Assembly (NCBI GenBank): GCA_013396655.1 | Contig: WBMV01001018.1 | Location: 1 to 64,000, forward strand | Direction of reading: 5' to 3' | DNA: 64,000 nt | DNA from: Campylorhamphus procurvoides | Lineage: Eukaryota > Chordata > Aves > Passeriformes > Dendrocolaptidae | Shown here: positions 30,966 to 43,520 of the stretch, piece by piece | How the letters are laid out: every line of letters starts with the position of its first letter | Position numbering within the stretch: position 1 is the first letter of the stretch | Program-made: the position numbers and the translations under genes | The notes under the pieces: model-generated | Told to the model about the DNA's origin: nothing | Databases searched by the model: none | Seen by the model: the letters and a program-made list of their open reading frames with translations, nothing else

Positions 30966-33108
30966 GGGTCTGCAGGCAGCAGTGACAGTGAGGACACTGC
31001 TGTTGCCACAGCCTGGCTGTGCTGTGGCTTCTTCCTGGCAGGCACTGGGACAAGCTGGTCCCTCCAGTTTGGAGCAGCCCCTCACCCTGGGGCAGAGAGG
31101 AGCCCACCCAGGCAGGAGGATGTGCAGACCCCACAGGCTTCACTGCCTGAGGCTTCCTCAGCAGGGAAAGCCCCGTGGTGTGTCCCTCTTCCAGCACATG
31201 ACAGGTCAGTAGGTTGCAAGAGCCCTGGAGGAGTCATGATTTTAAGAGTGGGAGGTAAAAAGTAACCACAAATGCTGCAAGAGCTGAAGAAGAAATGGAG
31301 AAGAAAGGACTGAGGTGTCAACGGGGGTGGTGAATGGTGAGTGGATTTCTGCTTGTCCTTTACAGCTTATTGCATGTTGCAGCAACTAATTTATAAACAA
31401 CTCCTTTTTGTCATCACTTTAAATTCACATGGAGTAAGTTACGATTAGCAAAGCTCAAATCATGAGCCTAAATTCCAAGAAGACAAGAGAGGGACTTTGC
31501 TAGACAGATCTATCAATTTAGGCTGTATTCAATGATAATTTAGAAGCAAACACTGCCCTCAGAATCACATACCTGACTTAAAACCTGCTAACAAAGGACC
31601 TGGACTTGGTTGCTCTCATTTCTCCCCCAGTGTGTGCCCTGCAGTATTTAAAGCCAGGAACACCATGCAAGGGAATGACCGTCAGCACTTTCCTTTAATT
31701 TACTGAAATCACTTCTCCTGCTGCTCAGAACTCATCTGCATTTTGTACTTGCTGCTTGGCACCAGTGCAGGAGTTCCCAGCACCTCAGAGGAGAGCGGAA
31801 TGGCTTGGATGGACAGAGAATTCTGCTGCCTGCCATTGCCTTCCTCTGCCTTCTCCATCTTTTTCAGGCTGTGCTTTCATAAAATATGCTCCTCTAAAAG
31901 TGAGCCTTCTACATGTATTGGTTTGTGCCTGCGGGGGAAGCTGAATTGCAACTCAGAACAGCATTTTCTGGTAAGGCACAATTAAACTGTGATTCAAAGA
32001 GAAAATATGACATGCTGCTTAGACTGTGGGGCTTTCTGGAGATGAGAAATGCAGAGGAGGAAACACTTCACACCTGCACTAATTCCTGTACTTTCAGTTT
32101 ACAACCTCTTGCAAGGACCCCAGTGCAAACAAGAGAAATGTGCCCTTCCTGTGTGGCCCGAAAGAAAAAGCCCAGCAGAAGATTTTGCTGGCAGAAAAGT
32201 GAAGGAGAGCTGTGTGCAAAAGAACACATAATATATCTTCTCTGTATTAAATGACCTACAAAAATACATATAAATGTAGGTACAAAAAAGTAAAATGGTA
32301 TCCTAGGAGGTTCCTGAAAACATTGGTGTTATTTTCTTCACCAACCTGTAAAGAAGAGTGCTTCAAGCCTGTTTATGTAATTTTACATTTTACTTTTTTT
32401 TTTTCACATCTTATAAATAATCTTTCACATTGTACTTAAATTCTTCTGTAAACTAACTGTAGAAGGAAAACATTGTAATGACCAGAAAAATTAGATTCAA
32501 CGTGTGTACAATAAACTGAATTGCCAGAACTAATTGGACAAACCAAACAGAGAGGCTCTTAATGGTAAGACATTTTTAAAAATAGTCTTCAATAATGTGA
32601 GATATTAACAAGCAAGAGTTAACAGTGCAGGAGGTTGACATGGCATCCTCTTTAAAGAAGGAAAAAAGAGATTTAATTTCTACAATTAAATTTACTTGGA
32701 ACAGAAATACTTTCTGGATTTCTTTATAATGTGATATTTCAAATTGAAATTAGTAGTTTGAATTGTTAAGTCACACTGCCTTCCTCAGCTCTGCGGCAAA
32801 ATTACTTGGGGTGTAATTTCAGGCAAAATAAAATACACAACCACTGAACAGGAGGGGTTCAAACAAAGGAGATTCAAAATTATTGCCCTGGATAATCAGA
32901 GATGAAGTATAAAGGGAGAGACCATGATATCATATTGTATCTTATGGTTACATAGATGGTTTAAAGAAAGTGTTCTAAAGGAAAGTAGAAAAAAACCTAC
33001 TGACTTCAAACAATATTTTAGTGAGTGGCTTAATAAACATTAATAGCGCCTGTCTTTTGAGGAATTAATATTTACAACACTGCAGTAATAGGAGAGGAGA
33101 TACAAAGA

Positions 33109-33225
33109 AATCACAGAATCATCAAGGCTGGAAAAGGCCTTCAAGATCATCTAATCTGACCATCAACCCAGCACCACCAGAATCACCCCTAAACCATGTC
33201 CCCAAGTGCCATATAAACCCTTACT
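33109..33225 (-). mobile_element. CR1 LINE 3'-end fragment, antisense
   Basis: Opens with AATCACAGAATCATCAAGGC, the complement of the CR1 terminal ATTCTATGAT-type repeat, and continues to CCATGTCCCCAAGTGCCAT. Truncated after about 115 bases. Confidence 0.9.
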
Positions 33226-36200
33226 GCAAATATTACCATTTGCTGTTACTTTGAAAGCTTTATCTTTCATTAAAAATTTCCTAGTGGATCTAATAGGACA
33301 GTTTGAGGTTTCAATGCATGTTATTAAACTTTTAGATGAAAAACTGACTGATTTTTCACCATTGCCCGAGTATAGAAATTGTTAATCCAGATTGCAAGGA
33401 AAGTCAAATAGAAACCAACCCAACACATAAAAATCACTCAACCTTGATATATCACAGTTATTTCTGATAAAATAATGTCTTTCATAGGCTGGATTTTGAG
33501 CAATGAAAACTGGTAAATGCAGAAGGCCAAGAAAAGCCTGACCAGATCATGGTACCAGACAGGAAAGCAAAAGCCAGACTTTGCCTTTAAAAGTTAAAAT
33601 CCACGTAGCTGAGGCAAAGAGTGACAGGTAGAAAGCAAATGGACTTGCCTTAATAGATGCTCCTGAAACAGGAAAAATAAACCCTTAGTTAAAATACATT
33701 TGTGACACTGTATGTGAGAAATACTCTATTTCTAACACTGTATAATAGGTGAAACCCATTTGGTTGGGGAGTTTTCAGGCAGAAAACGTCAAGAAATGAT
33801 GTAACACATAATGCTACAGCAATATATTGTGTTATATAGTTCCACTTCTCTGAGACTACTTTAATAATACCTGATTAAGAAAATATAAAAACCATTGGTG
33901 CTGCTCCTACAGAATGCAGCCTTTCACAGCCCCAATGTAATTAAGAAACTGATTAAAAACCCCTCCAAAAGTGTTGAGAGGAGGCAAAATCCTGCCCTTG
34001 ATTCAGGAAGTGCTTGTGTGCACGCTTTGGTTTGCTGGTTGCTGCGGGCATGGCAGTGTCAGGTTTGGGGCAAATATCAGTGCCTGCCATTTGAGATGCT
34101 AATTGTCATTTAAGGAGAGCCTGAACAGCAACATTTGCTCCCTACGGTGAGCAAAGAACTGGGCAAATGCCCTGGGTGGAAGATGCAGAGCCCTGTTCAG
34201 AGCCCTGTTTCCTCCTCTCGCTTGGCCAGGAAATGTTTTCCTGCTCAGTGCTCTGGTTTTGCCAGCACATCAGGTTTGAACACCTCTTGTCTTCTGCTTC
34301 TCTGCAGGGACAGCTGAAATTCCAGCCCTGAATCTACAGGGTGCCTCCTGTCGCTCTAAAATGTTTTCCTGAAGATTATTTTTAAACAATAAACAGCATA
34401 AGCTTATGCTCTGTAGATCCTCTGGAAGGTCTCCACATGGTGATCTGGAAAGTTCTGTTATGCAGCAATAGGTTTTAAACTATAGCTTTTAAGTGGTTCT
34501 TAAATGTAGCAATTAAATGAATTTTATATATGTTAAAGATGTGAATATTCAATAACTGAAGATGAGTGCCTGGGTAGTGCTAATAGAGATGGAATTGTGT
34601 GCTGAAACTGGTTAGGTGACATGAATAACCTTTATGCAAAAGTAAAGGCATAGTTCCAGCAGCTCTTTCATATAGAACATCCTTGCTGGTTTTTAGTAAA
34701 GTCAGGTAATAAGGCAGTGAATTTTTTAAAAGATGAACAGTAGATCTCAATTAAATTCTGGTGGCATAATTTGGGAAATCAATTATAAATGTTATCCTTA
34801 GTGGCACTTTGGAAAATCCACACATATTTTTGCTTTCTTCATGGTCCCTCTATCATGAAAAGGGGTGGCTGCTGAGGAAAGCTTGGCATGCACAGTCTGA
34901 GGCAGCGGAATTTGGAAACACAACTAGTCTTGCAGGGGCTTTGAAAGTGAAATTTTAATTTGAGTTAAGTGGAAGATTTTCAAGTAGCATTTAGAAATTC
35001 CTCACGGTTTTTGGGTTTCACAATAAAGGCAGTTTCTGATGCTGTCAAATATTTTCCCACTCAAAGCAGAACCCCTGAAATGACAGAGCCCTTGAGGCAG
35101 CTGGGAGCCTTTCCCCCATTAGCACAGCCACCTCGAGCCACAGAACTGTGCCTGCTCCCGGCTCTCCACCCCCCTCCCATCTCACTTCTCTGCATCCTGG
35201 CACACACCACGCAAGACTTTCCACCCTGGGAAAGGAAGTTCATAAAGCAAGGAACTGTGACATTGTCTCCAGATCGTGCCAGTGAGTCCAGATTGCCTCT
35301 TGGAAAACGCTGAGCCCTTTTGATTGAGGTGGCATTGCTTAATAGCTCTGTTTTTATAGATATTTCCCCACTGCTGTTTTCTCTTCCTGGCTTTTCAGAG
35401 CAGTAACACCACAGTGCCCAAATTAGTGCAGGCAGAAATAAGGGAGAACGCTCATATCAGTTAGGCAAGTTGATCATTTGCTGCACTGCAAATTATCCCT
35501 TCCTAATTTCAATTCATTTAATGCTATAGACTGGAATGGTTAGAGACACGATGTAGATATTACAGCTTCTATTAGCTGCTTCTATTGTAATTATCTACAT
35601 TATTTTTCATTTGCCAGCTTGCATACATTACTACATGAAACACCCTATCAGCATCAGAGGTACAGAAATGAGAACTGAACAAAAGAGTAACATTCTGCTC
35701 AGGGAAATGCTATTATCATTGTGAAATTACAGGCTTGATTACTTTTGTTGCTTAATCAGAAGGCTGCTTTTTGATTAACTCATGAAATGGCCAGAGGGAG
35801 GCACAACAAAACATCCTCAACCAACTCCTGTCTCGGCTGTTCAATTGGGCATTTCTCTCTAATAAGGCTTTTCATAAACTGGCTTTCTGGAATTAAAAAA
35901 TGCAATAATGTTCACGCTATATGATTAAAACTGTGTCCCAAATTCCACTCCCAGTGTTAGAGAGCTGCAATGGCAGACCCAGAGAGCAAGAGAAAAGCCA
36001 CTAGATGCCCTCCTTCCCACAGCCAAGATGCATCAGGTGAAGTTGTGGAAAGCAGCACCATGCTTGCTGAAAAGGCTGCTGATTTAGTCCAAATGTGAAG
36101 GGGACAAGTATGCAATAGATGTCAGATAATTAATGCCACGGCCTTAATAGCATCTTCTACTGGCTCCCCACGCAGGACCCTGGAAGCCTGGGGAAGGCTG

Positions 36201-36714
36201 CAGCAGGGGAAGGCAGGCTCTGCTCTCCCATGGTGTCAGTGATTATCCCTCTCGGTGCCATCCACAGGGAATTCAGGCTCACCCAAATGGCCCCAAAGAA
36301 GCCTGTTCCTCTCTGCTGACCACAGTATAGCTGGGATAACGGGAGCTCTCCTTACTGAAGTTGTCTTTGACTCCAGCTTTTACATTTATGCTGTGGATGA
36401 TCTTATGTTTACACACCCTGGCTGTGCCTGTGTCTGCACAGAACCCATCAGGAGTGTACCTGGAGGAGCTGCTGTGCTGCTCCTGAAGTGTCAGAACGTT
36501 CTGAAACAAAGAAGTAAACTGAAATACTGCCATTTGATTGGGTCCTTTTAGCAGAGAAGAGAATGTGTGAAATCAGTTTTGCCAACTGCAGTTTACCAGT
36601 GTTCCAAATCTGAACAGGACTCCATGAAATAACTGTGACATTTAAGTTAAAGAGTTATTAGCTGTGACCATTTTGTGGCAGCCACTTGGCCTCAAAGGCT
36701 GAGCCCTGTCATTG

Positions 36715-36838
36715 TCCTTAGAGGGATTTGACAGACATATGGATGTGGCCCATGGGGGGTTTGGTAGTGCTGGATGCTGGTTGGGCTCAATGATCTTAGA
36801 GGGCTTTTCCTGCCTAAACAATTCTATGATTTTATGGT
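36715..36838 (+). mobile_element. CR1 LINE 3'-end fragment, sense
   Basis: Contains GGATGTGGCCCATGG, GGGCTCAATGATCTTAGAGG and the terminal ATTCTATGATTTTATG, the standard 3' end of an avian CR1. Confidence 0.9.
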
Positions 36839-37595
36839 TCCAAAAATGAGAAGTGAGGCCCTTCTCCCTGTTCCTTCACCAAGCATGGGTTATTGCTAAG
36901 ATATGAAATAAAAAATAATGTTAAAACTATATTATTTTCAGCGTCTGTCCTGTTCAAATTAATTCTGCACATGTACCATTGCTTTCATTTTCTTTTTTTT
37001 TGTAATAAGAATTATTTAAAATATACAATGAAACTCATAAGGAAAAGAAAAAAATAACTCAAAACTCCTCCAAAAGACAAAAATGAGAATTTGGAAGATT
37101 GCTCCAGGAACCAGTCTGGCAGTTGATAATTCCTCTTGTAAACTCTAAATGGGTGAAATCTCTTATGACTTTACTAGATTTCTTTGGAACCACACAGTAA
37201 TTTTTTTTATGACAAATCAGGCACATTTAAATGCAGCAAAATGCCTATAGTTATACACAGTCCCCATTTCTGTGCATTCTGATCTATTAGCACTGACACA
37301 AACTGGGAAATGTTTCACAATCCTTTCTCACTGGGCTCATTTTTTAACAAGTTTGGAAGTTAAATAAAGCATAAAAAGGATTCCTGTAATTTGATGATCA
37401 GAGCGATGCTTTCTACAGACACTCTCAAACAGCATCCCAGCCCAAAGACATGGGAGCTGCTTCCCACAAGGGAGGCAGGAGGTGGCTTTAGGGGCACAGC
37501 AAGGAACTCAGTCCTAACATTTTCAATGTATGAACAAGAAATAACACCATAGAGAAATGTCAGCAAGTGCAATGTGGATTAAAGCTATCCAGAAT

Positions 37596-37668
37596 CAGCT
37601 TTGTGGTGACTCCAGTACCCTCCCAAAAATGTTTTCTGCTGGAGTCTGCTGGAGTCACCACACAGCTG
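37596..37668. repeat. Hairpin with 20-bp arms
   Basis: The segment at 37596-37615 is the reverse complement of 37649-37668 with one mismatch, and 33 bases lie between. The loop side also carries a partial repeat of the second arm (CTGGAGT, twice). No gene is nearby. Confidence 0.85.
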
Positions 37669-40600
37669 ACATCAACAAAAGGGTCAGGAAAGCTTTTCCT
37701 TGGGTTTCAGCAAATCCAGAACTAATTAATACTTACCCACTGTCCTTTCTACCCTCATCACAGAGAGCCTAAACCCCAGACTGCCTGGATTCTGTACAGA
37801 ATTGCATGTTGTATAACCCCTTGCAATCAAAATATCCTACTCCAGACCAGCAGATGCTTTAGCTGCCCCTCGGCAGGAGGCAGGACCTTCATCACCTTAC
37901 TTTGTGAGGCTTTCTCCTTTGACATCACAGGTAGAATTTCTGGCAGTGGGCTAAAATAGTTGAATGCAGGGATGCCCTGGTTGCTGTTTATCAGAGCCAG
38001 TCTTGCTTCCCAAAATTAGCTCACTCAGTTACAACCAGCAGCAGCAGCAATGCCTGCCAGGGACCTGCCCGGACAGGGTCACATCACAAACATCTGAGGA
38101 TGCAAGAATGTCCTTCCTGCCAGGAGTTGTGGGCTCAGCCAGAAACAACATGTTTACAAGGCACTGGATTAGGCTCTGTACACACCAAGGAAATAAGAAT
38201 GGCCCATTGAAAGGGGTTCTTTACGAGCTAATTTAACAGAAGGTTAATTTTTTGTTCCCGTCTTCCTTAAGAACTTGAGGAATTTGATGTAAACCAGTTA
38301 GTTTAACTTTGGAGAATTCATGGACATTCACAGATAACATTACTTGACAGGTATTACACCCATTTCCTAATCCAGTCACATTATTCCTCTGCACAGTCCT
38401 CAGAAGGAATGAAAATAAAGCAGATTATTTCTTAACGCCTAATACTGCTTAATATCTCTTTTGACACGTCTGGGACATGTAAATCAGTATAAAATTGCTT
38501 CTAAAGTTAAATGAGATATACTGAAATTAAGTGAAACAGAAATGGTAAGAATGTTCTGACATTAATTGCCAGTTTAAGCATAATATTGCAAGTTTTTTGT
38601 TGCTGAGAATTGCAAGACCTAACTCAAAATAAGGAGCTGATGAAATTGAAAACTTCTTTACCTGCACAAATGTTTACCTTTTCTGAGCAAAATTATCTCA
38701 ATATTTTATTCTCAAAGTCCCTCCTGCAATTTTCATCTGAATTAGTGTTGCATGAAGATATTTACTTTTGAATTTCCACCCCTGCAATGGAGGTTGTAAG
38801 AAACAGGAGCAGCTGCAAGCAGAGCTGGTCCCTGCTGCTCAGGTTCCCTGTTCATGGCTGTGATAAATCAGCAGGGGTTTGTTACAAACTGCAGAGGCTA
38901 CCGAGCCTCAGATTAGATTTTCCATGTCCCTGGCAGTGCCATCATGCCTTGCTTTATATTTTACCACTTTTATGTCCCATTTTATTCTTGCACAGGTGAG
39001 AGAGAGGCCAGAAAAGCCAGTGGTTGAATTAGGAAATTGTCCAAGAAGCCCCAAAATCTCTAGACTTGAACAGTTAAGGAAAACTAGTTCCTATTTCCAA
39101 GTGGACCCAGAGTGGCTCCCAGCCTGGGCTTTTGCTACAAAAACAGACCTAGGGGGATCCTAAGGAGCTGTCTCTGAACTAAATCCTTGAGAGCACAAAA
39201 ATGGTGTTAAATCACAAGTACAAGATTTTTCTTTTTAGCTTCGTGTTAGTGAAGATTTGAATACAAGAAGAAGTTTGGCCTTTAAGGGCCAAAGTACCTT
39301 GTCATTTCAGCAACTGGACAGTTAGAATCTGTGTGTCTCTGAAAGCAAGGAAGAAAGAAAGCAAGGAGAAAAAATACCACAGAATAAAAAGGCTCTGCTT
39401 AGATAATTACTTTGGTGTGGTGCATATCCCTTAGTAATATACATATATATAAATAATTTGTATGCCTTATGATATGATCATGACTGGTGGTCTTTGCTAC
39501 CCTGGCTGATCCCAGAAACTGATGACTGAACTTGAGGATCATTGCAGGGTCCCTGCTCTGCTCTCATCACTTTCTCTGCTTTCAGGAGCCCCATGCTCTC
39601 CTGGCTCCACCTTATTACCTAAGGGAAGTGATGGGCCTCCACTGGAAGTCACGAGGGTGTTTATTTTTGGGAGAAATGATGGCAATTTACTGCCCAAGCT
39701 TTTTATAACACCTAGGTTATATTGCTCCAGTGGCTGCTTTTTACAGCTTTCTCCTCTACCAAGAAGTTTCAATGAAAGTGTTGGAGAAAAGTATAAAAAA
39801 TAGCAAAGAAAGGGAATTTAGAAGTGTAAAATCCTACTCTGGCTTATTTTAATCTTCATATCTCATCAGAGGAATGTGTGTTGTGTAAATATAATAAGTC
39901 CTAGCTTCTCTTGTAAATCAGCCTTTGGTGAAACCAAAATTAATCAGCTGTCTAACATTCAATGTTTTATTACCTACTAGTTGGGTTTTCTCTCCAGAAG
40001 TCCATTTTCTAACCATTATAAGTTTGCTTTTGATAACTGCACCGCTGGAAAAAAAGCCTAAAAGTGCCACAAAAATGTTCACAAATACAAGTATGTAGTC
40101 ATTCCAAATAACTTCCCCCAAATGATTCATGCCAGGTTGTTTTATTACTTCTTTCCCAACAGTTTCTCTGACAGAAAGGTCTCCCAGCAGGTGAACATTG
40201 CTGGGCAGGAAAGCCTCAGTCACATTTGGAAAAAGCTGCCAGGAGCAACTTTGGTGTCATTATTCATTAGCACTTTGGTCACATTAGCAAGGATTTTTTG
40301 GCAGCTGCTGGTGCAATAAAATACATTTTAAATGCTTTGGATGTAGGGTCTACTGTGCCTAATCATCCTGGCACTGCCCACTGTTGAAAAGTAGTGCATG
40401 ATTTACCACTTTGCCCAGGCACTCTCAGTTGATTAAATCCCTCTTTCCTTGCTGCTGGCCAGCAGCATTGGCAGCCACGAAGCATCTTAAATATTCTGGG
40501 TAGTGCAGCTCTAGAGCTCTTGGAATACATAAGTTCAAATTTTGGTTTCAAAGCTCCCTAAATTTGATTTAACTTGGCTGAAAATAAGCAACCTGAAAAT

Positions 40601-43004
40601 GAGCAAGTAAAATATTACAGCTGATGCAGAAGAAAGTTGAATTTCCACCTGCCCGTGTTGTTCAGTGTAAGGTGAAGTTTGATTGTGAGTAAGAGCACGA
40701 GCCACTGGTGCTCTTACACCTTGTCCCTCTGCAGAGCTGCCAGGATGGGGAGTCTGTCCCCAGCAATCCAGGGACACAGGACACAGCAGCTGGACCAGGG
40801 ACATCCAACCACTCCAAATAAAGCTCTGTACACCCGTCAGGTGCTTAAAATTTGGGGACAGTGCAAACAGTTCATGATGTGAACAGTAACCTGGTTAACA
40901 GGCCTATTAACAAGCCCCTTAATAGTTTTTGGAAGGGATCAATCTGAGTAATATGATTTTAACAATCAGCAATGTTGCTCCCATTCATTTGTCAAGCCTT
41001 AATGGTGTGGCCAGGAAATGGAAGCACTTTGGAGTGAATTGTTTAGCTGTTAACTGGACTGTATCTGACAGTCCCCACTCCAACACTGTGATGTGGGTAA
41101 CTGTGCAGGCAAGGAGAATCTGGGCCAGAGACATGAGTGTGGCAGTTTGGCTCAGAGTGGTTCTAACAGAGGACAGAAAATGGGATAATCTGATTTATCT
41201 GTTCAAAGTTTTTCCAAGGATTGTGTTCCATTTATTTCAGTATGCTGCTTTTTCTTTAAATACAAGAGTGATTATTCCCTCTGTGTCCTCAATAAAGTAA
41301 GGGAGAATGAGAGGTAGGTATTGTCTTTTGTGGTAGCAGAAGGAGTTAATTAATTACACTTTTAAAGCTTCTTTATATGAATGAATCCAAGCTACATGAG
41401 ACAAAATGAAGCCTCCTTTAAAGCAAGGTCATCACCTGAAAAGAACTATATCAAGCACATTTACTCAGCCAACAAACTGCCCCTTGCTTAAGTTTAGAAT
41501 CACATCACCTCTTTGCCCATTAATATAGATTTTCCTATTTTTTTGCCCTGCAGAACCAGCACATGGATATTCTCTGCTTTTGCATCACTGATAGGATGAA
41601 TTATGCCAACAAATACTTTCACTGCAGTGTCTGTGTGTGATTTGGAAGCTGGGAAGGGCTCAGTGGAGCTCTCGAGCTGACAGGGGTGGTGTGGTTGGGA
41701 GCTGGTGGGATCCCAGCCTGGATTCCTGGGGCACAGCCAGGCCAGGAGCCCACATTGCCATCTGGGACTTGGTTTTGCTCATGTACACTTTGACAGGTCT
41801 AACACTTGTGCTTGTGTATCAAAACCTCGCTTAAAACATGATTTCCTTTCATTCCCAAGCCTATCCACCTCTGGTGATATGACCAGTACTGAAATAATTC
41901 AGTCATAGAAGCAAGGCTGTAAAGACTGTGCTTATATCACTATTGCTATTGTTAGCAATAATGTGCTTAATATTTGCCAGGAATGAACTCATTCCATGAG
42001 AAACTGATCCCCACTTGAGGTTCCTAAATTGATAAAATTGGGAACAATAACACACAATTCCCAGCAAGGGGCACTGTGTCACTAAACCTCCCTCACCACC
42101 CATTCTACATCAAAAATAAAAAAATTATTGTGCAAGTCATCCCTTTAACATGAAAGTTGGAAGCACATACACCTCTTTTGTCACTTTTAGATGAAGTGAA
42201 TCACTTTCATTAACGCATTTCTGCTTATTTTATTTCTCAGGCAGCACCTTGTCAGGTAAAGGACTCACAGTTTGACTAAATCAAGACATACTTTTGAAAA
42301 ATGAGATGGTATTTACTTATTCACAAATGCCTGGATATTTCAGAGGGAAATAGAAGTGTATCTACAAAGGATATAAAGGATATATAAAGGATGTATTGTC
42401 CAGAAATTGTGGGGGACACTGGAAGGGGTTTGGAAGCAGGATTCAATTTAAGGTGTGTGATATGTAGGGAAATACTAAATTCTTTGCATGTTAAACAAAA
42501 ACAAAATGAGGAGATATTGAGCAGATTCTGCATTAGGGAGTCTGAAAACAAGCCTAAGGACAAGTCTGAACCAGTGTGCTATCATGGAAAGAACTCACAT
42601 GGAGATGCTGATCTTTTCCAAGACCAAGAGGGGAAAAAGAAAAACTTTGGTCATTGAAATGACAGATTTTCCAAGAAAGCAGAAAAATGAAAGCAAGGTA
42701 TATTTCATAACAGTGCATGGGCTCACAAAATGCTTGGTGACTGCTGGAACTCTGCCAGTGTGTCAATGTTTTTTCCACATTAGAGGACATGCTGCAAGGA
42801 CAGCAGCACCATCAACCTTCACACACTGGTGGGTGGAACAAGGCTGCCAGCAGGAGCATACCAGAGCAATGCTGCTGGGCAGCTGAGGTCCTGCCTCACA
42901 TTTCTCACCTTTATCTCCAGGGCTGTGTGTAGGACAGTCACATCCAGGCTGCTCTCCTTTACAGCAGGACTTTGTTTCACATTAAAGTCCTCCTGAGAAC
43001 TTAG

Positions 43005-43225
43005 AATGAATCATGGAATGAATCATGGATTGGTTTGGGTTGGAAGGGACCTTGATGTTCACCTTGTTCTGCCTCCCTGTCATGGGCAGGGACACCTTCC
43101 ACCAGCCCAGGTTGCTCCAAGCCCTGTCCAACCGGGTCTTGAACACTCCCAGGGATGGGGCAGCCACAGCTTCTCTGGGCAACCTGTGCCAGGGCCTGCC
43201 CACCCTCCCAGGGAACAATTTCCTC
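43005..43225 (-). mobile_element. CR1 LINE 3'-end fragment, antisense
   Basis: Starts with GAATCATGGAATGAATCATGG, then TTTGGGTTGGAAGGGACCTT and blocks on trimming to AGGTTGCTCCAAGCCCTGTC. It is a well-preserved complement of about 220 bases of a CR1 tail. Confidence 0.9.
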
Positions 43226-43466
43226 CTAAAATTTCAGAAGTTTCTAGAAAATGTGGTTCTCTTATTTTTATGCTACAATTTCTTCCTTCCCTTGTGATGT
43301 TTCCTGGCTGGTTTTCCTACACCTTTGTAAAGATATTTGTAAGAAATCTCTGGATAAGGGCCTACTGCTCTGTGTGTCTTATTTAATGATCTGAGAATTT
43401 GGGGTTTACTCTGAAAAATAAATGAGTACTTTAAAATCACCAGTACTTCAACACAATCCAGTTCAA

Positions 43467-43520
43467 CTGTAGCAGTTAAAGTAGTGGTTAAACTGTAGTA
43501 GTCAAACTCCAGTAGTTAAA
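43467..43520. repeat. Degenerate 13-14-bp tandem repeat
   Basis: Four loosely spaced units built around GTAGTTAAA / GTAGTCAAA, in single-copy intergenic DNA. Confidence 0.55.

Larger units (their letters stand above)
30062..33108. other. GC-rich flank upstream of C5orf58, then AT-rich DNA
   Basis: About 30100-31200 is GC-rich with the 91-bp tandem duplication and a CR1 piece. It may include the unmapped promoter or first non-coding exon of C5orf58. From 31350 on it becomes AT-rich with nothing recognised. Confidence 0.5.
33226..43004. other. Intergenic DNA, no gene recognised
   Basis: Only a CR1 tail (36715-36838) and the hairpin at 37596 stand out. The stretch at about 35480-35960 is rich in ATTA and TAAT cores with few CpG and resembles conserved non-coding DNA, but this cannot be shown from one sequence. 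Confidence 0.6.

Noticed and set aside
30087..31265. Several long overlapping frames on both strands.
   Set aside because: They come from GC-rich tandem repeats and a CR1 piece with few stop codons by composition. They have no splice or family support.
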